Below are positions 27,902-36,745 of a DNA stretch of 64,000 nucleotides, one piece after another. How positions within the stretch are numbered: the stretch's first letter is position 1; the number at the start of each line of letters is the position of its first letter. The DNA lies in NCBI GenBank assembly GCA_006503475.1, contig RSEH01000180.1, forward strand, positions 33,190 to 97,189, in the 5' to 3' direction. Under the pieces are notes generated by a model, which saw only the letters and a list, made by a program, of their open reading frames with translations, was not told where the DNA came from and ran no database searches. The DNA is from Stentor roeselii. Taxonomy: Eukaryota > Ciliophora > Heterotrichea > Heterotrichida > Stentoridae. The position numbers and the translations under genes were made by a program.

Positions 27902-29800
27902 TTATTCATTCAGGTCCCATTTTTTGTAGTAACTCAGGTTGGACACGTATTGATATGGCTTCTTACGGTAGGCCGGCGTCATGTTACGCACTTTCACACC
28001 CAGGCGCTCGTTTGAACCACCTTTTGTGTTGCCTAACATGCTTTGAATTAATATTGGCAAGTCTGAATATTTTACTTTTTCTTTTGCTGTACGGATTTGG
28101 AACTCGCTGCCTCGCATTACCTTGACAGCTGGCTTTTCTCGTTGGGCTGAGTTGAACTCCAGGAATGAGGGAAGTTGTGATGGCTGGGTTGATGAGTCTT
28201 CAAGTTTTATACCTGGAAAGATAGTCTGATCAACAATACTCGGTTTTTTCGACGTCTTCTGTGACAGTCTTTCAAACACACTTCGCGATTTCACATTTTT
28301 CTCCCCCTGAGGATTGCAAGTCTTACTTTGCCTAACACTAAAAACCTGTTTATTCTCCACTTTCACCGGAATCTGTTTAGTTTCACTTTTACTTTCACTC
28401 CCTTTTTTATTTTTATTCCCTCCAGTCCATTCCTTCCAAAGTTCAGCAGCAGATTCAATAAACTTTGCATATTTCTGCAAATTTCCCTCATGATAAATTT
28501 TGATAAAGTCTCCTAAATGTTTATCTTCCCACTGATCCCTTTTAATCTGAGCCTTAGCGATTTCTTCCGCTTTTTTATCTTTATTTTTCGTGAAAGTTTT
28601 CGATACAGACCTTTCAATAATTTCCCTTTTTTGCTTATTTGCGAAGTTTTGCCTGTTCTCAGGTCTGATATTAAGTAATTTGAAAGACTGTGAAATAAGA
28701 TCAAATTTTACTTTCAAGTCCAAAGGCGAGTCAGTAGTAAACGAAGGAGAATGATTAACTTCAAGTAGCCAAGGTTTAAGTTTATAATCCAAAATAACAT
28801 CAAATCCCAGTAGTTCAAAGCACATTCCATTAAACGGGTCATCAGGTTGACAAGCTTTATAAGTATGTGCCAGTGAAGGTTGAACCGCGCAGAGAGTTTT
28901 AATAATCAAGTCCTTAATTTTTTCCCAAAGTTTTTCAGTATCATGTCCTAAATCAGCCAAATATTTAAAAGTCGAGGTCAATGACCGTTTATGTCCCACG
29001 TCATCTTGTGAAGGGTCTTCATTAAACACGAAATTATCAGAGTTCTTGTTGATCGCGTAGTTCGTAAGGTGCATGCATTGCTTGCTCAGGTTCTGGTTCG
29101 TCGGCTTCACATAAGCCTCAGTGGCGAACCTTGCAAGGCCTTCTTTAAACAAGTAAATCCGCAGCGGGTCGCACCCTGCCAACAAGACGTAAATTCTCAG
29201 GTCGAACTTCAAGTTGTCAATCAAAAAAGGCCTGCGGAGGTACTCTTGGACCACGTAACGATCGTCAAGGCTGAAGTCGTCAATTCTCTTAGTTAAAAAA
29301 ATACCTCGGCCTTGACAACTCGCTTCTGGCTTGACTATGAAAACTTTCTTTTTCTTTGAATTTGACTGCATCACAAGGTCTGAGTATTCTGCTGGGATCA
29401 GCCAGGTCTTGGGAAAAAAGGCGAAGTCCTTTGGGAAGACTTTTCGAAGACGGTTCAGGTTCTTGGCAAGGTAGTTTTTTCTTGCTAAAGCGTACATACC
29501 TGGAAAGTGGTTGATTTTTTGGTAAAGTTTCATTTTTGAGAGCTTTTCTGGCTGGACTGCAGCGTCTGTCCAGAAAACGTCCCAGTTTTCATCGTCTTCT
29601 TTTTTTGATATCTTCCATTTGTAGTGCTTTGCTGCCTTTCGGACTACGGAGTACTTGGTTAATGAAGTGTTTAAAAGGATTTTTCTTTGGGACTTTTTGA
29701 ACTTGCTTGGACTTTGACCCTCGAAGGAATTTTCTTCGCTTTGGTCTTGATCGTTCGTTGGTGAGTCGCATTCTTCGTTTATTAATTGGTCTTCGTCCAT
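27902..29800 (-). CDS. Tubulin polyglutamylase, TTLL6-like
   Basis: 632 residues. A TTL-type ATP-grasp domain spans about 100-390. Supporting motifs are IVKPEASCQGRGIFL (nucleotide-binding lysine), VVQEYLRRPFLID, KFDLRIYVLL, QCMHLTNYAINKN, and the metal-binding GFDVILDYKLKPWLLEVNHSPS. The last matches the TTLL6/TTLL13 chain-elongating glutamylases most closely. These enzymes add glutamate side chains to alpha- and beta-tubulin in cilia and basal bodies. After the catalytic domain, a basic helical region (about 395-450) could be the microtubule-binding segment known for TTLL proteins. The rest is disordered and Lys/Ser-rich. The N terminus is acidic. Substrate specificity cannot be read from the sequence. 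Confidence 0.92.
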   Translation of the reverse strand: MDEDQLINEECDSPTNDQDQSEENSFEGQSPSKFKKSQRKILLNTSLTKYSVVRKAAKHYKWKISKKEDDENWDVFWTDAAVQPEKLSKMKLYQKINHFPGMYALARKNYLAKNLNRLRKVFPKDFAFFPKTWLIPAEYSDLVMQSNSKKKKVFIVKPEASCQGRGIFLTKRIDDFSLDDRYVVQEYLRRPFLIDNLKFDLRIYVLLAGCDPLRIYLFKEGLARFATEAYVKPTNQNLSKQCMHLTNYAINKNSDNFVFNEDPSQDDVGHKRSLTSTFKYLADLGHDTEKLWEKIKDLIIKTLCAVQPSLAHTYKACQPDDPFNGMCFELLGFDVILDYKLKPWLLEVNHSPSFTTDSPLDLKVKFDLISQSFKLLNIRPENRQNFANKQKREIIERSVSKTFTKNKDKKAEEIAKAQIKRDQWEDKHLGDFIKIYHEGNLQKYAKFIESAAELWKEWTGGNKNKKGSESKSETKQIPVKVENKQVFSVRQSKTCNPQGEKNVKSRSVFERLSQKTSKKPSIVDQTIFPGIKLEDSSTQPSQLPSFLEFNSAQREKPAVKVMRGSEFQIRTAKEKVKYSDLPILIQSMLGNTKGGSNERLGVKVRNMTPAYRKKPYQYVSNLSYYKKWDLNE

Positions 29801-30171
29801 CTAACAATTATTTGGGATTCGGTTATTATTGTTTTTTAGATGGAGAATCGGAATAGGATGGAAGGGAATTTGGAAAGGGTTTTTTGGTTTAGGATTTATT
29901 ATTAATATTTGTTTAAGGAGATGTTTTTCATGTTGAGTGCATTTCTGTGTTTTTTGGGGATTTTTTGTTTTTTGGAGCGATTTTGAAGGTTTTGATCTTG
30001 GAGGAGGTTTATTAGTGTTTTTGGAGATTAGTTATGAGGATTTAATTTGATAATAATTTGATAAGGTATGAAAATGATTGATATTTTTTTATGGTGGGTA
30101 GAAATGGATTTTCAAAGAAATTTGTTGGATATCTTAACTTTTAATCATTCTCGAATAAAAAAATTCTTAAC
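29801..30171. other. Intergenic spacer upstream of the TTLL gene
   Basis: 371 bp, strikingly G/T-rich on the plus strand (long GTTTTTGGGG-like runs at 29870-30010). It lies upstream of the minus-strand TTLL gene and downstream of the O-methyltransferase stop. No gene is seen. The strand bias may mark the TTLL promoter or leader. Confidence 0.4.
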
Positions 30172-31170
30172 CTAAACAGCTCTAGCTTCAATAACAACCT
30201 GAAACAAAGCAGGTCTAATTTCAACAATCCCAAACCCAGCCTTCTCTAAAATTCTTTCAAACTCCTTAATCCCCCTATCCTTTCCACTTAAACACATAAG
30301 TAAAATATGATCCAAAGCGAGTATCCCCTGATAATTTTTCGAATTTTCATCAATAAGTCTTTCAACAACGAACATCTTATCCCCATTCTTCAAAACTTTT
30401 CTGCAATTACTCAAAATCTTGACACAATCCTGATCATTCCAGTCATGTAAAATATTTTTCATAACAATACAATCAAACCCATCAGGTACATAATCAAAAA
30501 AATCTCCTTCAAAGAACAAGACCCGTTGATTCATTCCTTGTTTTTCAATATTTTCCTTCGCCGCATTGCAAATATCATGTCGATCAAACACAGCAAAATT
30601 AGCATTGATGTATTTTTTCGCTAACCCAATGGCTAAATTTCCAGTAGCTCCTCCGACATCTAACATTTTCGCATTTTCTTCAATTTTTATCCCTTCAATG
30701 ACTTCAGCAGAATTAGAGATCACCAAATAAGACATGCAATTCTGGAAATTTGAAAAAACTTCTGGAAGATCAGATAATTCCTCGAAGAACTTTCGACGGT
30801 TCAAGGTTTCCATTGGAGGCTTTCGTGATTTTAACTGAATATCTGCGTGGGTTAATAACTCGGAAAGGAATGAACTTCCAGTCCAGGCCCAAAGGTTGTG
30901 GCTGAATTGAGTTGTTAGAAGAAGTGAGTCTTTTGTGTTTGACCATTTGTTTGAAATTTGGTCGTGTTTGAATAGGTCGAATGAGGATGCGATTCGCAAG
31001 TATCTGAATAATTTTTCGGATTCCATTTCAGTTGATGAGCAAAGCTCTTCTGTGGTTTTTGGAGATTCTTGAAGTTTTTCGGCGATGTGGTTTTTTACGA
31101 GGGAGGAGATTATTGGAAGTGACATCCCGTAAAGTAAAAATTTTAGGTTTAGTTGGAAATCTTCTGCCAT
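30172..31170 (-). CDS. SAM-dependent O-methyltransferase (COMT/ASMT class)
   Basis: 332 residues. An N-terminal winged-helix dimerisation domain (about 5-100) precedes a Rossmann SAM-binding domain. Motif I is MLDVGGATGNLAIGLAK at about 168-184, the acidic residue of motif II is in FAVFDRHD, and the catalytic-region motif is VMKNILHDWNDQDCVKIL, with the His expected to act as base. VFVVERL-like and C-terminal helices complete the fold. This class methylates small phenolic or indole hydroxyls in plants, bacteria and animals. In Stentor a polyketide-derived pigment is known, so a link to pigment or signal metabolism is possible but is only a guess. It is not clustered with a synthase here. Confidence 0.9.
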   Translation of the reverse strand: MAEDFQLNLKFLLYGMSLPIISSLVKNHIAEKLQESPKTTEELCSSTEMESEKLFRYLRIASSFDLFKHDQISNKWSNTKDSLLLTTQFSHNLWAWTGSSFLSELLTHADIQLKSRKPPMETLNRRKFFEELSDLPEVFSNFQNCMSYLVISNSAEVIEGIKIEENAKMLDVGGATGNLAIGLAKKYINANFAVFDRHDICNAAKENIEKQGMNQRVLFFEGDFFDYVPDGFDCIVMKNILHDWNDQDCVKILSNCRKVLKNGDKMFVVERLIDENSKNYQGILALDHILLMCLSGKDRGIKEFERILEKAGFGIVEIRPALFQVVIEARAV

Positions 31171-31479
31171 GTTTTTGGAATAGCTTCCACAGAAAAATTA
31201 GAGAAAATTATTTATCAGCAATCCAAGCCTTATGATGAATATTTTAAAGTTTATGATTAAAAAAATGCAAACTATTTACAATTCGAATTCTCTTCTAATG
31301 AAATTAGAAAAACCTCAAATTTAAACATAAAAATCTTACTAATTAAATAGAAAAACCTCAATTTTAAACATAAAAATCTTCTAATAGCAAATTCTTATCA
31401 AAACATCACCTTTCTAATAATTCACCCTTCTAAATCTTATCCTTTACTATGTAATATTATTATAAACTTCAATAATTTC
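31171..31479. promoter_or_regulatory. Divergent intergenic spacer
   Basis: 309 bp between the starts of the O-methyltransferase (minus) and a small plus gene. It is very AT-rich and carries an imperfect 43-bp-period duplication (see 31306-31380). Confidence 0.45.
31306..31380. repeat. Two-copy direct repeat, 43-bp period
   Basis: AGAAAAACCTCAAATTTAAA at 31306 recurs with one substitution at 31349, each continuing into CATAAAAATCTT. About 32 bp are shared per copy. It lies in the divergent spacer, so a duplicated regulatory site is possible. Confidence 0.7.
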
Positions 31480-31932
31480 ATGGAAAAGAAGCCGCTTCTA
31501 AGCGCGAGATCATCATCAAACATCCGTCAAAAGGTAGAAATTTCAAACATAAACGATTTCCTAAAAAGAATCGATGAAAAGCTCAAAAACAGCAACACCA
31601 GCACTCCAACTAAACCAAAACTAACGATCTCCAAAAAGCCTCCATCAAAAAAGCCCCCAAGACCAAGTAAGTCGCCATCAAAACCGTCAGGTTTTGAGTG
31701 CACATCTTTAGACCTAGACGCTTTGAAGCAGCTTCAAACATTTTCAAGTGGTTCAGAGGAAAAACTATTGAATTTGAAGCAAAAGCTAAGAAGTTCAAAG
31801 CAACTAATTAAAAAGTACCAATGCGAGTTATCAAAAGCCTACGAAAGAATTGCAGAATTAGAGTCAATTGTAAATAAAAGAGACTTACCCAATTCCCACG
31901 AGTCAACAAAACAGATATTTAATAAAAAGTAG
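31480..31932 (+). CDS. Small basic Ser/Pro-rich protein with C-terminal coiled coil
   Basis: 150 residues. The N-terminal 70 are Lys/Ser/Pro-rich and probably disordered (KKPPSKKPPRPSKSPSKPSG). Residues about 85-135 are helical with heptad character (LLNLKQKLRSSKQLIKKYQCELSKA). No domain is recognised. Composition suggests a microtubule- or nucleic-acid-associated accessory protein, which is a guess. It converges with the SAM-domain gene, with 8 bp between stops. Confidence 0.6.
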   Translation: MEKKPLLSARSSSNIRQKVEISNINDFLKRIDEKLKNSNTSTPTKPKLTISKKPPSKKPPRPSKSPSKPSGFECTSLDLDALKQLQTFSSGSEEKLLNLKQKLRSSKQLIKKYQCELSKAYERIAELESIVNKRDLPNSHESTKQIFNKK

Positions 31933-31940
31933 CAAACCAC

Positions 31941-33131
31941 TTAATTATCCCATCCAGCCACATCAAATTTTTCACGATTTTTTCCTTCATCCAGGTTTTT
32001 TTCAACGTTTTTTCCTTCAGTTCTTGCAGAAGAGGGTCTTAAGCTACTTTTCTGTGAAATTGCTTGGATTTCTTCTGAAGGTTTATAAGGAATATAACTG
32101 AAACCTTCCCATTTTATCTCTTCTTTCGCTTTATTTTCGCTGGGTTGCGTGATTAACTCGCTGATTTTCATGTTTTTTTCAGTTTCTTGAGAAGTTGGCT
32201 GGAATAATGCGAGATTTTTTCCAACTGTCGCTGGTTTGCTTGACACTGGCGGGCGGTTCAGGTGAATAACGACTTCTTTTTCTTTCAACTTTGAGAAATC
32301 TTCTTGAATTTGAACTGGATTCGCCTTTGGTAGTCTTTTTTCTGAGTTTTCAGTTGATTTTATTCCTAGATTTGAAGAACGGGACTCAGATGAATGCAGG
32401 TCGTTTGAATCTGTGAAGGTTTCTTGAGTTTTCATGGAAATATTAGGTTTTTCTATGGTTTGAATAAGGAAAGGCCCTTGTTTTGGTGAAGGTTTCGGAA
32501 GAAGTGGCTTGGAGGTCGTTTCTTTTGAAGAGGTTTTAGAAAGAGGGGATTTTTTACTTTCAAGACTTGCGAAAATCTCTGCTGTTGAAATGAAATTTGA
32601 TTTTTCTGAAGGTTTAGAGATTTCAGGTTTCGAAACTTGTGGAGATGGGCTGTGAGCTGATTTTTTTAAAGATTCTCTTGCAGGGCTCTCATTGGCTGTA
32701 GACTTTAAAATACTCTTCGGTTTTACAGGCTCAGTGAAAGTGACTCTTCCAGGGCTTTCAGCTGATGACTTGATAGGAAGTGTATTGATTTCAGGTGATT
32801 TATTCCCTTCCTTGATTTCCCTGATTTTTTTAAGGATTTTCAGACGATGTCCTAAAACGATTCCGATTTCTTCAAGATGATTTTCTTGAATTTCCATTAA
32901 AATTTCCAGGTCATCAATTCCATTTTCCTTCATCAGTGAAGAGTACTTCTGAAGTCCGATTTCTTCCAAGACCTGATCAACTTCATTGATTTTTTTCTCA
33001 TCTTGTGCGATTTTCAGTTTTTTTTTATCATTTCCTTGATTTTTTTCCATGATCATCCTGAGTTCCCTCCACCTTTCTTCACGTTCTTTTGCAGCTTCTT
33101 CGACTTTTTTATGTATTTTGATTTTTTTCAT
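31941..33131 (-). CDS. SAM (sterile alpha motif) domain protein
   Basis: 396 residues from the first ATG at 33131 (the open frame extends five codons more only via TTG). After a charged N-terminal helix, a SAM domain occupies about 45-105: VLEEIGLQKYSSLMKENGID, then DLEILMEIQENHLEEIGI and a final LGHRLKILKKI helix. The remaining 290 residues are Ser/Pro/Lys-rich and disordered, with several phosphosite-like SP motifs. SAM domains mediate homo- or hetero-polymerisation, so a scaffold role is likely; partner unknown. Its start codon is 6 bp from that of the divergent coiled-coil gene at 33138. Confidence 0.85.
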   Translation of the reverse strand: MKKIKIHKKVEEAAKEREERWRELRMIMEKNQGNDKKKLKIAQDEKKINEVDQVLEEIGLQKYSSLMKENGIDDLEILMEIQENHLEEIGIVLGHRLKILKKIREIKEGNKSPEINTLPIKSSAESPGRVTFTEPVKPKSILKSTANESPARESLKKSAHSPSPQVSKPEISKPSEKSNFISTAEIFASLESKKSPLSKTSSKETTSKPLLPKPSPKQGPFLIQTIEKPNISMKTQETFTDSNDLHSSESRSSNLGIKSTENSEKRLPKANPVQIQEDFSKLKEKEVVIHLNRPPVSSKPATVGKNLALFQPTSQETEKNMKISELITQPSENKAKEEIKWEGFSYIPYKPSEEIQAISQKSSLRPSSARTEGKNVEKNLDEGKNREKFDVAGWDN

Positions 33132-33137
33132 ATTATT
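33132..33137. promoter_or_regulatory. 6-bp gap between divergent start codons
   Basis: CAT-ATTATT-ATG: only ATTATT separates the minus and plus ATGs. If both starts are right, each gene's promoter must overlap the other's coding region. The minus gene could instead start at an internal Met (codon 21) upstream of its SAM domain. Confidence 0.55.
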
Positions 33138-33929
33138 ATGTACCAAGATGCTCTAAAAAGCCAAATCAATTCATTGCGACATCAACTCGACCTAAGCAAA
33201 AAAGTTCATGAGTCCGAGTTAAAGTCATTAAAAGACGACTTTGACCGAAAAATCGATTTGGCATTAAAAGAAAAAAACTGTTCTTTATCTCTTCAAAAAG
33301 AAAAAATCCAAGACTTGCAGCGGTCAGTCCAAGAAGAAAAACAACGAAGCCTTAATTTAAGAAAAGAACTTTTTGACCTTGAAAAGATCTGCAGCGAAGA
33401 AATCAACTCGGCGCTTGTAAAACGGAAGGTTTTAGAAGATGACGTCAAATTTTTAAATGAAGAGGCAAAGTCCCACAAGACTCAAGTCAGGATCTTGCAA
33501 AGTGAGTTGAATGCAGTGGAAAAAGAACATGAACAAAGCATCTTATTCGTTCATGGCCGATTTGATTCCAGCTACTCGACCTTAACAAGCCAAAACATTG
33601 GAAATCAAGGAAAAATCACAGCTTTAAACAGAGAAATCTCAGGACTTAAAGAAAAATTGAAACATCAAGAAGTTCATAATGAAGCCGACATCAAAACCTT
33701 AGAAGAAGCTTTGAGGTCCACTTATAACACAATCGAACTTCAAACTTTCAGCATTGAAAAGTTGAGAAAAGCGGTTGAAGAGTTTTTAAAGGAAAAAGTA
33801 GCTTTTAATAAACAGCAGAGTAACTTCGAGCAGCAGGAAAAACTGATGAACGAGGAAAATGTAAGCTTGAAGGAACTAATTGACAAACTTGAAAGAAAGA
33901 TCTACGGAAGGTCAAGCCGAAGCAAGTAA
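33138..33929 (+). CDS. Coiled-coil protein, unknown
   Basis: 263 residues from ATG 33138. The frame is open further upstream, but that part is a Phe-rich shadow of the minus gene. Almost the entire protein is heptad-patterned coiled coil (MYQDALKSQINSLRHQLDLS to the C terminus), ending in a basic GRSSRSK tail. No other domain is present. It is a likely structural or tethering component of the cytoskeleton, by composition only. It converges with the MRH-protein gene, with 29 bp between stops once that gene's last exon is included. Confidence 0.75.
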   Translation: MYQDALKSQINSLRHQLDLSKKVHESELKSLKDDFDRKIDLALKEKNCSLSLQKEKIQDLQRSVQEEKQRSLNLRKELFDLEKICSEEINSALVKRKVLEDDVKFLNEEAKSHKTQVRILQSELNAVEKEHEQSILFVHGRFDSSYSTLTSQNIGNQGKITALNREISGLKEKLKHQEVHNEADIKTLEEALRSTYNTIELQTFSIEKLRKAVEEFLKEKVAFNKQQSNFEQQEKLMNEENVSLKELIDKLERKIYGRSSRSK

Positions 33930-33958
33930 TCTAGTAAAACTATTAAACTTTAAAAGCC

Positions 33959-34636
33959 TCAAACAACGTCATAAGTTTCTTTCGTGTTCGTCGCGATTAT
34001 CTTGTTTTTCGCGTAGCCGACAACACCTAGACTCTCGAATCCTTCATCGTCAAAGCTCTCGACACATATCCAAACCAAGATCACAGCAAGAACTGAGTAA
34101 ATCCTGAATATTTCTTACGAAAAAAGCACGATTTTCGTTGCAAAACTCGTTTGGTACTCTTTAGAACACCCACTTTTCCCCTTTTTTTCTAAAATCGTTG
34201 TGCATTGTCCAGGATCAGAAGATAAGAAAAATTCACTTTCACTGGCACTGCAGGTTAATTTAAACTCAATGCGATGTTTAAAATTATTGAAATAACGATT
34301 TTTGCAAATACTTCCGCCTTCGTAAAATAAGACTAGACCTGAAGTGTCTTTTGTTTTAAAAGGAGTCAAGTAACTGATTTCGTGACGACCGAGAATCACG
34401 CAAGAATCTTCTGTTTTTGAAAAAGATAATGCTGAGGCTTTTTGACCCTGACAGGTTTTTTCCACGTTTTGGCCGAAGTTGAAGAGGATTATTTCAGTTT
34501 CTGTCTCTAGGGAGTAGTCGGAATTTGACTGAAGCGACTCCCAGTTGTATTCTAAAGATGTGTCGTAGTCTACCCAGTATAACTCGTCTGAAATGCACTG
34601 GGTCATCAGAAAAAAGGTTAAAATGATTAACTTCAT
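33959..34636 (-). CDS. MRH-domain type I membrane protein (M6P-receptor/Atg27-like), one 15-nt intron
   Basis: Exons 34119-34636 and 33959-34103 (minus) give 220 residues. A signal peptide (MKLIILTFFLMTQCIS) precedes a luminal domain of about 150 residues with paired cysteines. The stretch LVLFYEGGSICKN, then HRIEFKLTCSASES, is the hallmark of mannose-6-phosphate-receptor-homology domains (YxGGxxC, R, C). Without splicing the protein ends at KIVLFS. Splicing removes the TAA and adds a membrane helix (IVLFSIYSVLAVILVWICV) and a 28-residue cytosolic tail. The tail has GY residues but no clear dileucine. Such proteins act in Golgi-endosome sorting or autophagy membrane traffic. Whether it binds M6P is not evident. 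It is divergent from the gene at 34648, 11 bp apart. Confidence 0.82.
34104..34118 (-). other. 15-nt intron of the MRH-protein gene
   Basis: On the coding strand GTAAGAAATATTCAG. It overlaps the apparent stop codon (34115-34117); splicing extends the frame into a transmembrane helix. A is at position 10. Confidence 0.85.
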
Positions 34637-34647
34637 TGTAAAAAATT
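34637..34647. promoter_or_regulatory. 11-bp gap between divergent start codons
   Basis: TGTAAAAAATT separates the minus MRH-protein start from the plus ATG at 34648. The minus start is fixed by its signal peptide. Confidence 0.65.
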
Positions 34648-35160
34648 ATGGAAAGTCTTTTTGCCTGGCTTTTTCCTTTAATGCTTGTTTTTGAGGATTT
34701 GGCTCTTCGGTTGAATCAGGTTTTTTATAGCTTTAGTCCTTTTCATTACTTGTTTTTGGATTTGGTTGTTTTGGTACTTGTTGTGAAAACCACTAAATAC
34801 ATCAAATATCGATGTAGGCTTCAGAATGCTCAGAGAAATGAAGGAATTTCCAAAGATGTTGAAGGGATGTTTGAGGGTTTCAAGGATTTGATGAATGAAA
34901 AGTCGAAGGGTGTTTTAGGGAAATCAGATGAAAGGATTAATTTTAGAATTATTGATGGACTTACTCAGAAAGTCAAACAACTTCAGGATATACATTCGAG
35001 TTTTCAAGCGGAAGTTATTGACTCGCATATTAAGATTTTGAAAGTTATTAACCAGTGTGAAGAGAAAAACTTTTTGATGCCACCTGAAAAAGAATTAGTT
35101 GAACCTGATTCAGCTCTTCCACCTTTAGATGATGATGATATAGAAAAAGATTTAATATAA
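34648..35160 (+). CDS. Small membrane-anchored protein with cytosolic helical domain
   Basis: 170 residues. The N terminus has one or two hydrophobic helices (about 4-20 and 30-48: FHYLFLDLVVLVLVV), followed by a basic stop-transfer (KYIKYRCR). Residues about 60-140 are amphipathic and helical. The tail is very acidic (PPLDDDDIEKDLI). No family is recognised. Topology suggests a short endomembrane protein with a cytosolic coiled-coil-like domain. Its divergent partner is an MRH-type sorting receptor, so a shared endomembrane function is possible. The next gene's ATG is only 10 bp after its stop. Confidence 0.65.
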   Translation: MESLFAWLFPLMLVFEDLALRLNQVFYSFSPFHYLFLDLVVLVLVVKTTKYIKYRCRLQNAQRNEGISKDVEGMFEGFKDLMNEKSKGVLGKSDERINFRIIDGLTQKVKQLQDIHSSFQAEVIDSHIKILKVINQCEEKNFLMPPEKELVEPDSALPPLDDDDIEKDLI

Positions 35161-35170
35161 TAGATAGGTA

Positions 35171-36226
35171 ATGTCTGAAAAGAGAATAGTCTTATCTACT
35201 CTACAGTATATTGTAGAACCAAGTAAATCCAGTAATACCCAATGTAAAACCTGTGCTCAGAAAATAATCACAGGAATTATAAGAATAGTCATCAATAGAT
35301 GCGGAAAAGCTCCTTTGTACTTTCATCTAAATTGCTTTGATCATATAAACCAGTATCTCATTAAAGACGATCTCATCATTAAACTATCAGGTAATGACTT
35401 AGAAATTTTCGAAAAGTGGTTAGAAGACTGGAACAAAAACTACTACTGCCTCGACTACAAACCCATAAAACAATCAATCCCAAAACAATCCTTAAACTCC
35501 CTAAAAGTTCCTAACAAAAGAGTATATCTCGAAATATTCAAATTCCTCAACCTCCAAGACATCCTCAAATCAATCACCTTTGTAAACAAACAATTTTACC
35601 AAACAACCTGGTCTGAAGAACTCTGGGAATTTTTATTAAAACGTGATTTTTCTGTAAGTTGTTCAGAAAGTCACCCAAAACAAGTCTATGCAACTAATTT
35701 TAGTCTTGCTTGTGTCGATTGCTTGAAAATGACCAGCATTGATGATTTTTTTAGATGTCCTTTTCTGAAAAAAACAATTTGTGCTACTTGTTATAATTGT
35801 TCGAAATATGATATTCTTATTCAATCTGATCTTCAAGTAAGTTATGGAATCGACTTTGATAAACTTGATATTGAAGCTTGTACAACAGATTATCATAACA
35901 AAGTTGTTTATTCTTGTGTTTTTGAAGATAGATTGAAGAGGTTTAGAAAAGCACAAAAGGAAAAAGTTGTTGAAATGATGAAGGTTTTAGGACCTGAACA
36001 CCCTGCTCTGGCTGATGTGTTGAATATTGATGTTGATCAAATGGATATTAAAACTGATTTAATGAAAAATCATAGAAAAGTTATCAATTATAATATTCCT
36101 TATGTTCAGTGGCCGTTTTTTGAGAAAATTTTTCATTATATTAGATCTGGAAAAGGAAAAATAACTCAAATGAATATAAAAAAACATATAGAGCATGATT
36201 TTAAAAAATTAAGTTTAGTTAATTGA
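35171..36226 (+). CDS. PARP-type zinc finger/F-box/XPA-like zinc protein
   Basis: 351 residues. C25, C28, H52 and C55 form C-x2-C-x23-H-x2-C in PARP-finger context (VEPSKSSNTQCKTC, GIIRI, YFHLNCF). The acidic helix GNDLEIFEKWLEDWN corresponds to the conserved end of that domain. The F-box is about 116-160 (VYLEIFKFLNLQDIL, EELWEFLLKRDF). C181, C184, C204 and C207 make the C-x2-C-x19-C-x2-C cluster, followed by KYDILIQSDLQVSYGI, which is XPA-like. It is nearly identical over residues 72-193 to the next gene, and less so outside. Codons in that block are unusually rich in C-ending choices compared with the AT-rich rest. It is the likely product of tandem duplication plus gene conversion. Confidence 0.87.
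   Translation: MSEKRIVLSTLQYIVEPSKSSNTQCKTCAQKIITGIIRIVINRCGKAPLYFHLNCFDHINQYLIKDDLIIKLSGNDLEIFEKWLEDWNKNYYCLDYKPIKQSIPKQSLNSLKVPNKRVYLEIFKFLNLQDILKSITFVNKQFYQTTWSEELWEFLLKRDFSVSCSESHPKQVYATNFSLACVDCLKMTSIDDFFRCPFLKKTICATCYNCSKYDILIQSDLQVSYGIDFDKLDIEACTTDYHNKVVYSCVFEDRLKRFRKAQKEKVVEMMKVLGPEHPALADVLNIDVDQMDIKTDLMKNHRKVINYNIPYVQWPFFEKIFHYIRSGKGKITQMNIKKHIEHDFKKLSLVN
35384..35748 (+). repeat. 365-bp near-identical block (copy 1)
   Basis: Matches 36962-37326 with about 11 mismatches counted by eye. Flanking coding sequence of the two genes is much more divergent, especially upstream. It covers the end of the zinc finger, the F-box and the first part of the XPA-like cluster. Confidence 0.85.
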
Positions 36227-36745
36227 TAGAAATGATAATCAGGTTAGAAGATGATGAAATTATGTTGAAGCTATTTCATTTAAATATAGATCTTATTAAT
36301 TTATGTTGTAATTATATAGATATTATGTAAATTCAAGATGCATAGATAAATAATTTAAGGTAATAATAAATTATAATTATTATCATTCAAACATCAGTAA
36401 AAATATAATTATAAAGTATTATATCTTAGTTAAAATAATGGAATCTTTATTGATTTCTATGAAATTGAACTTTAATTAAAATAAAGATTGATAATTTTCA
36501 GGGATTAATTAAATATACAACAATATTTGAGTAATGAAGAGTTGTTAATATTGTTATACTATAAATAAGCATCAATCAGGTAAAGAAATTATACTATAGA
36601 TTTTCAATATTCTTTAAAAATCTAAAAGAATTAAGCATAATTCAGTCAGTTGTTTGATAATTAAAGAGATTTTTCTTTTCAGTTAAATCGTTTGAAAAAA
36701 GTACATTATGTAAACTAGGATATAATGTGATCTTAATAAATAATC
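36227..36745. other. AT-rich intergenic region between tandem paralogues
   Basis: 519 bp, extremely AT-rich, no open frame. It does not resemble the 10-bp spacer in front of the other copy, so the duplication did not carry an obvious shared promoter. Confidence 0.5.

Noticed and set aside
33003-33137. N-terminal extension of the coiled-coil gene at 33138
   Set aside because: The Phe-rich upstream frame is the antisense of the SAM-domain gene's coding sequence; it starts at a codon inside that gene.
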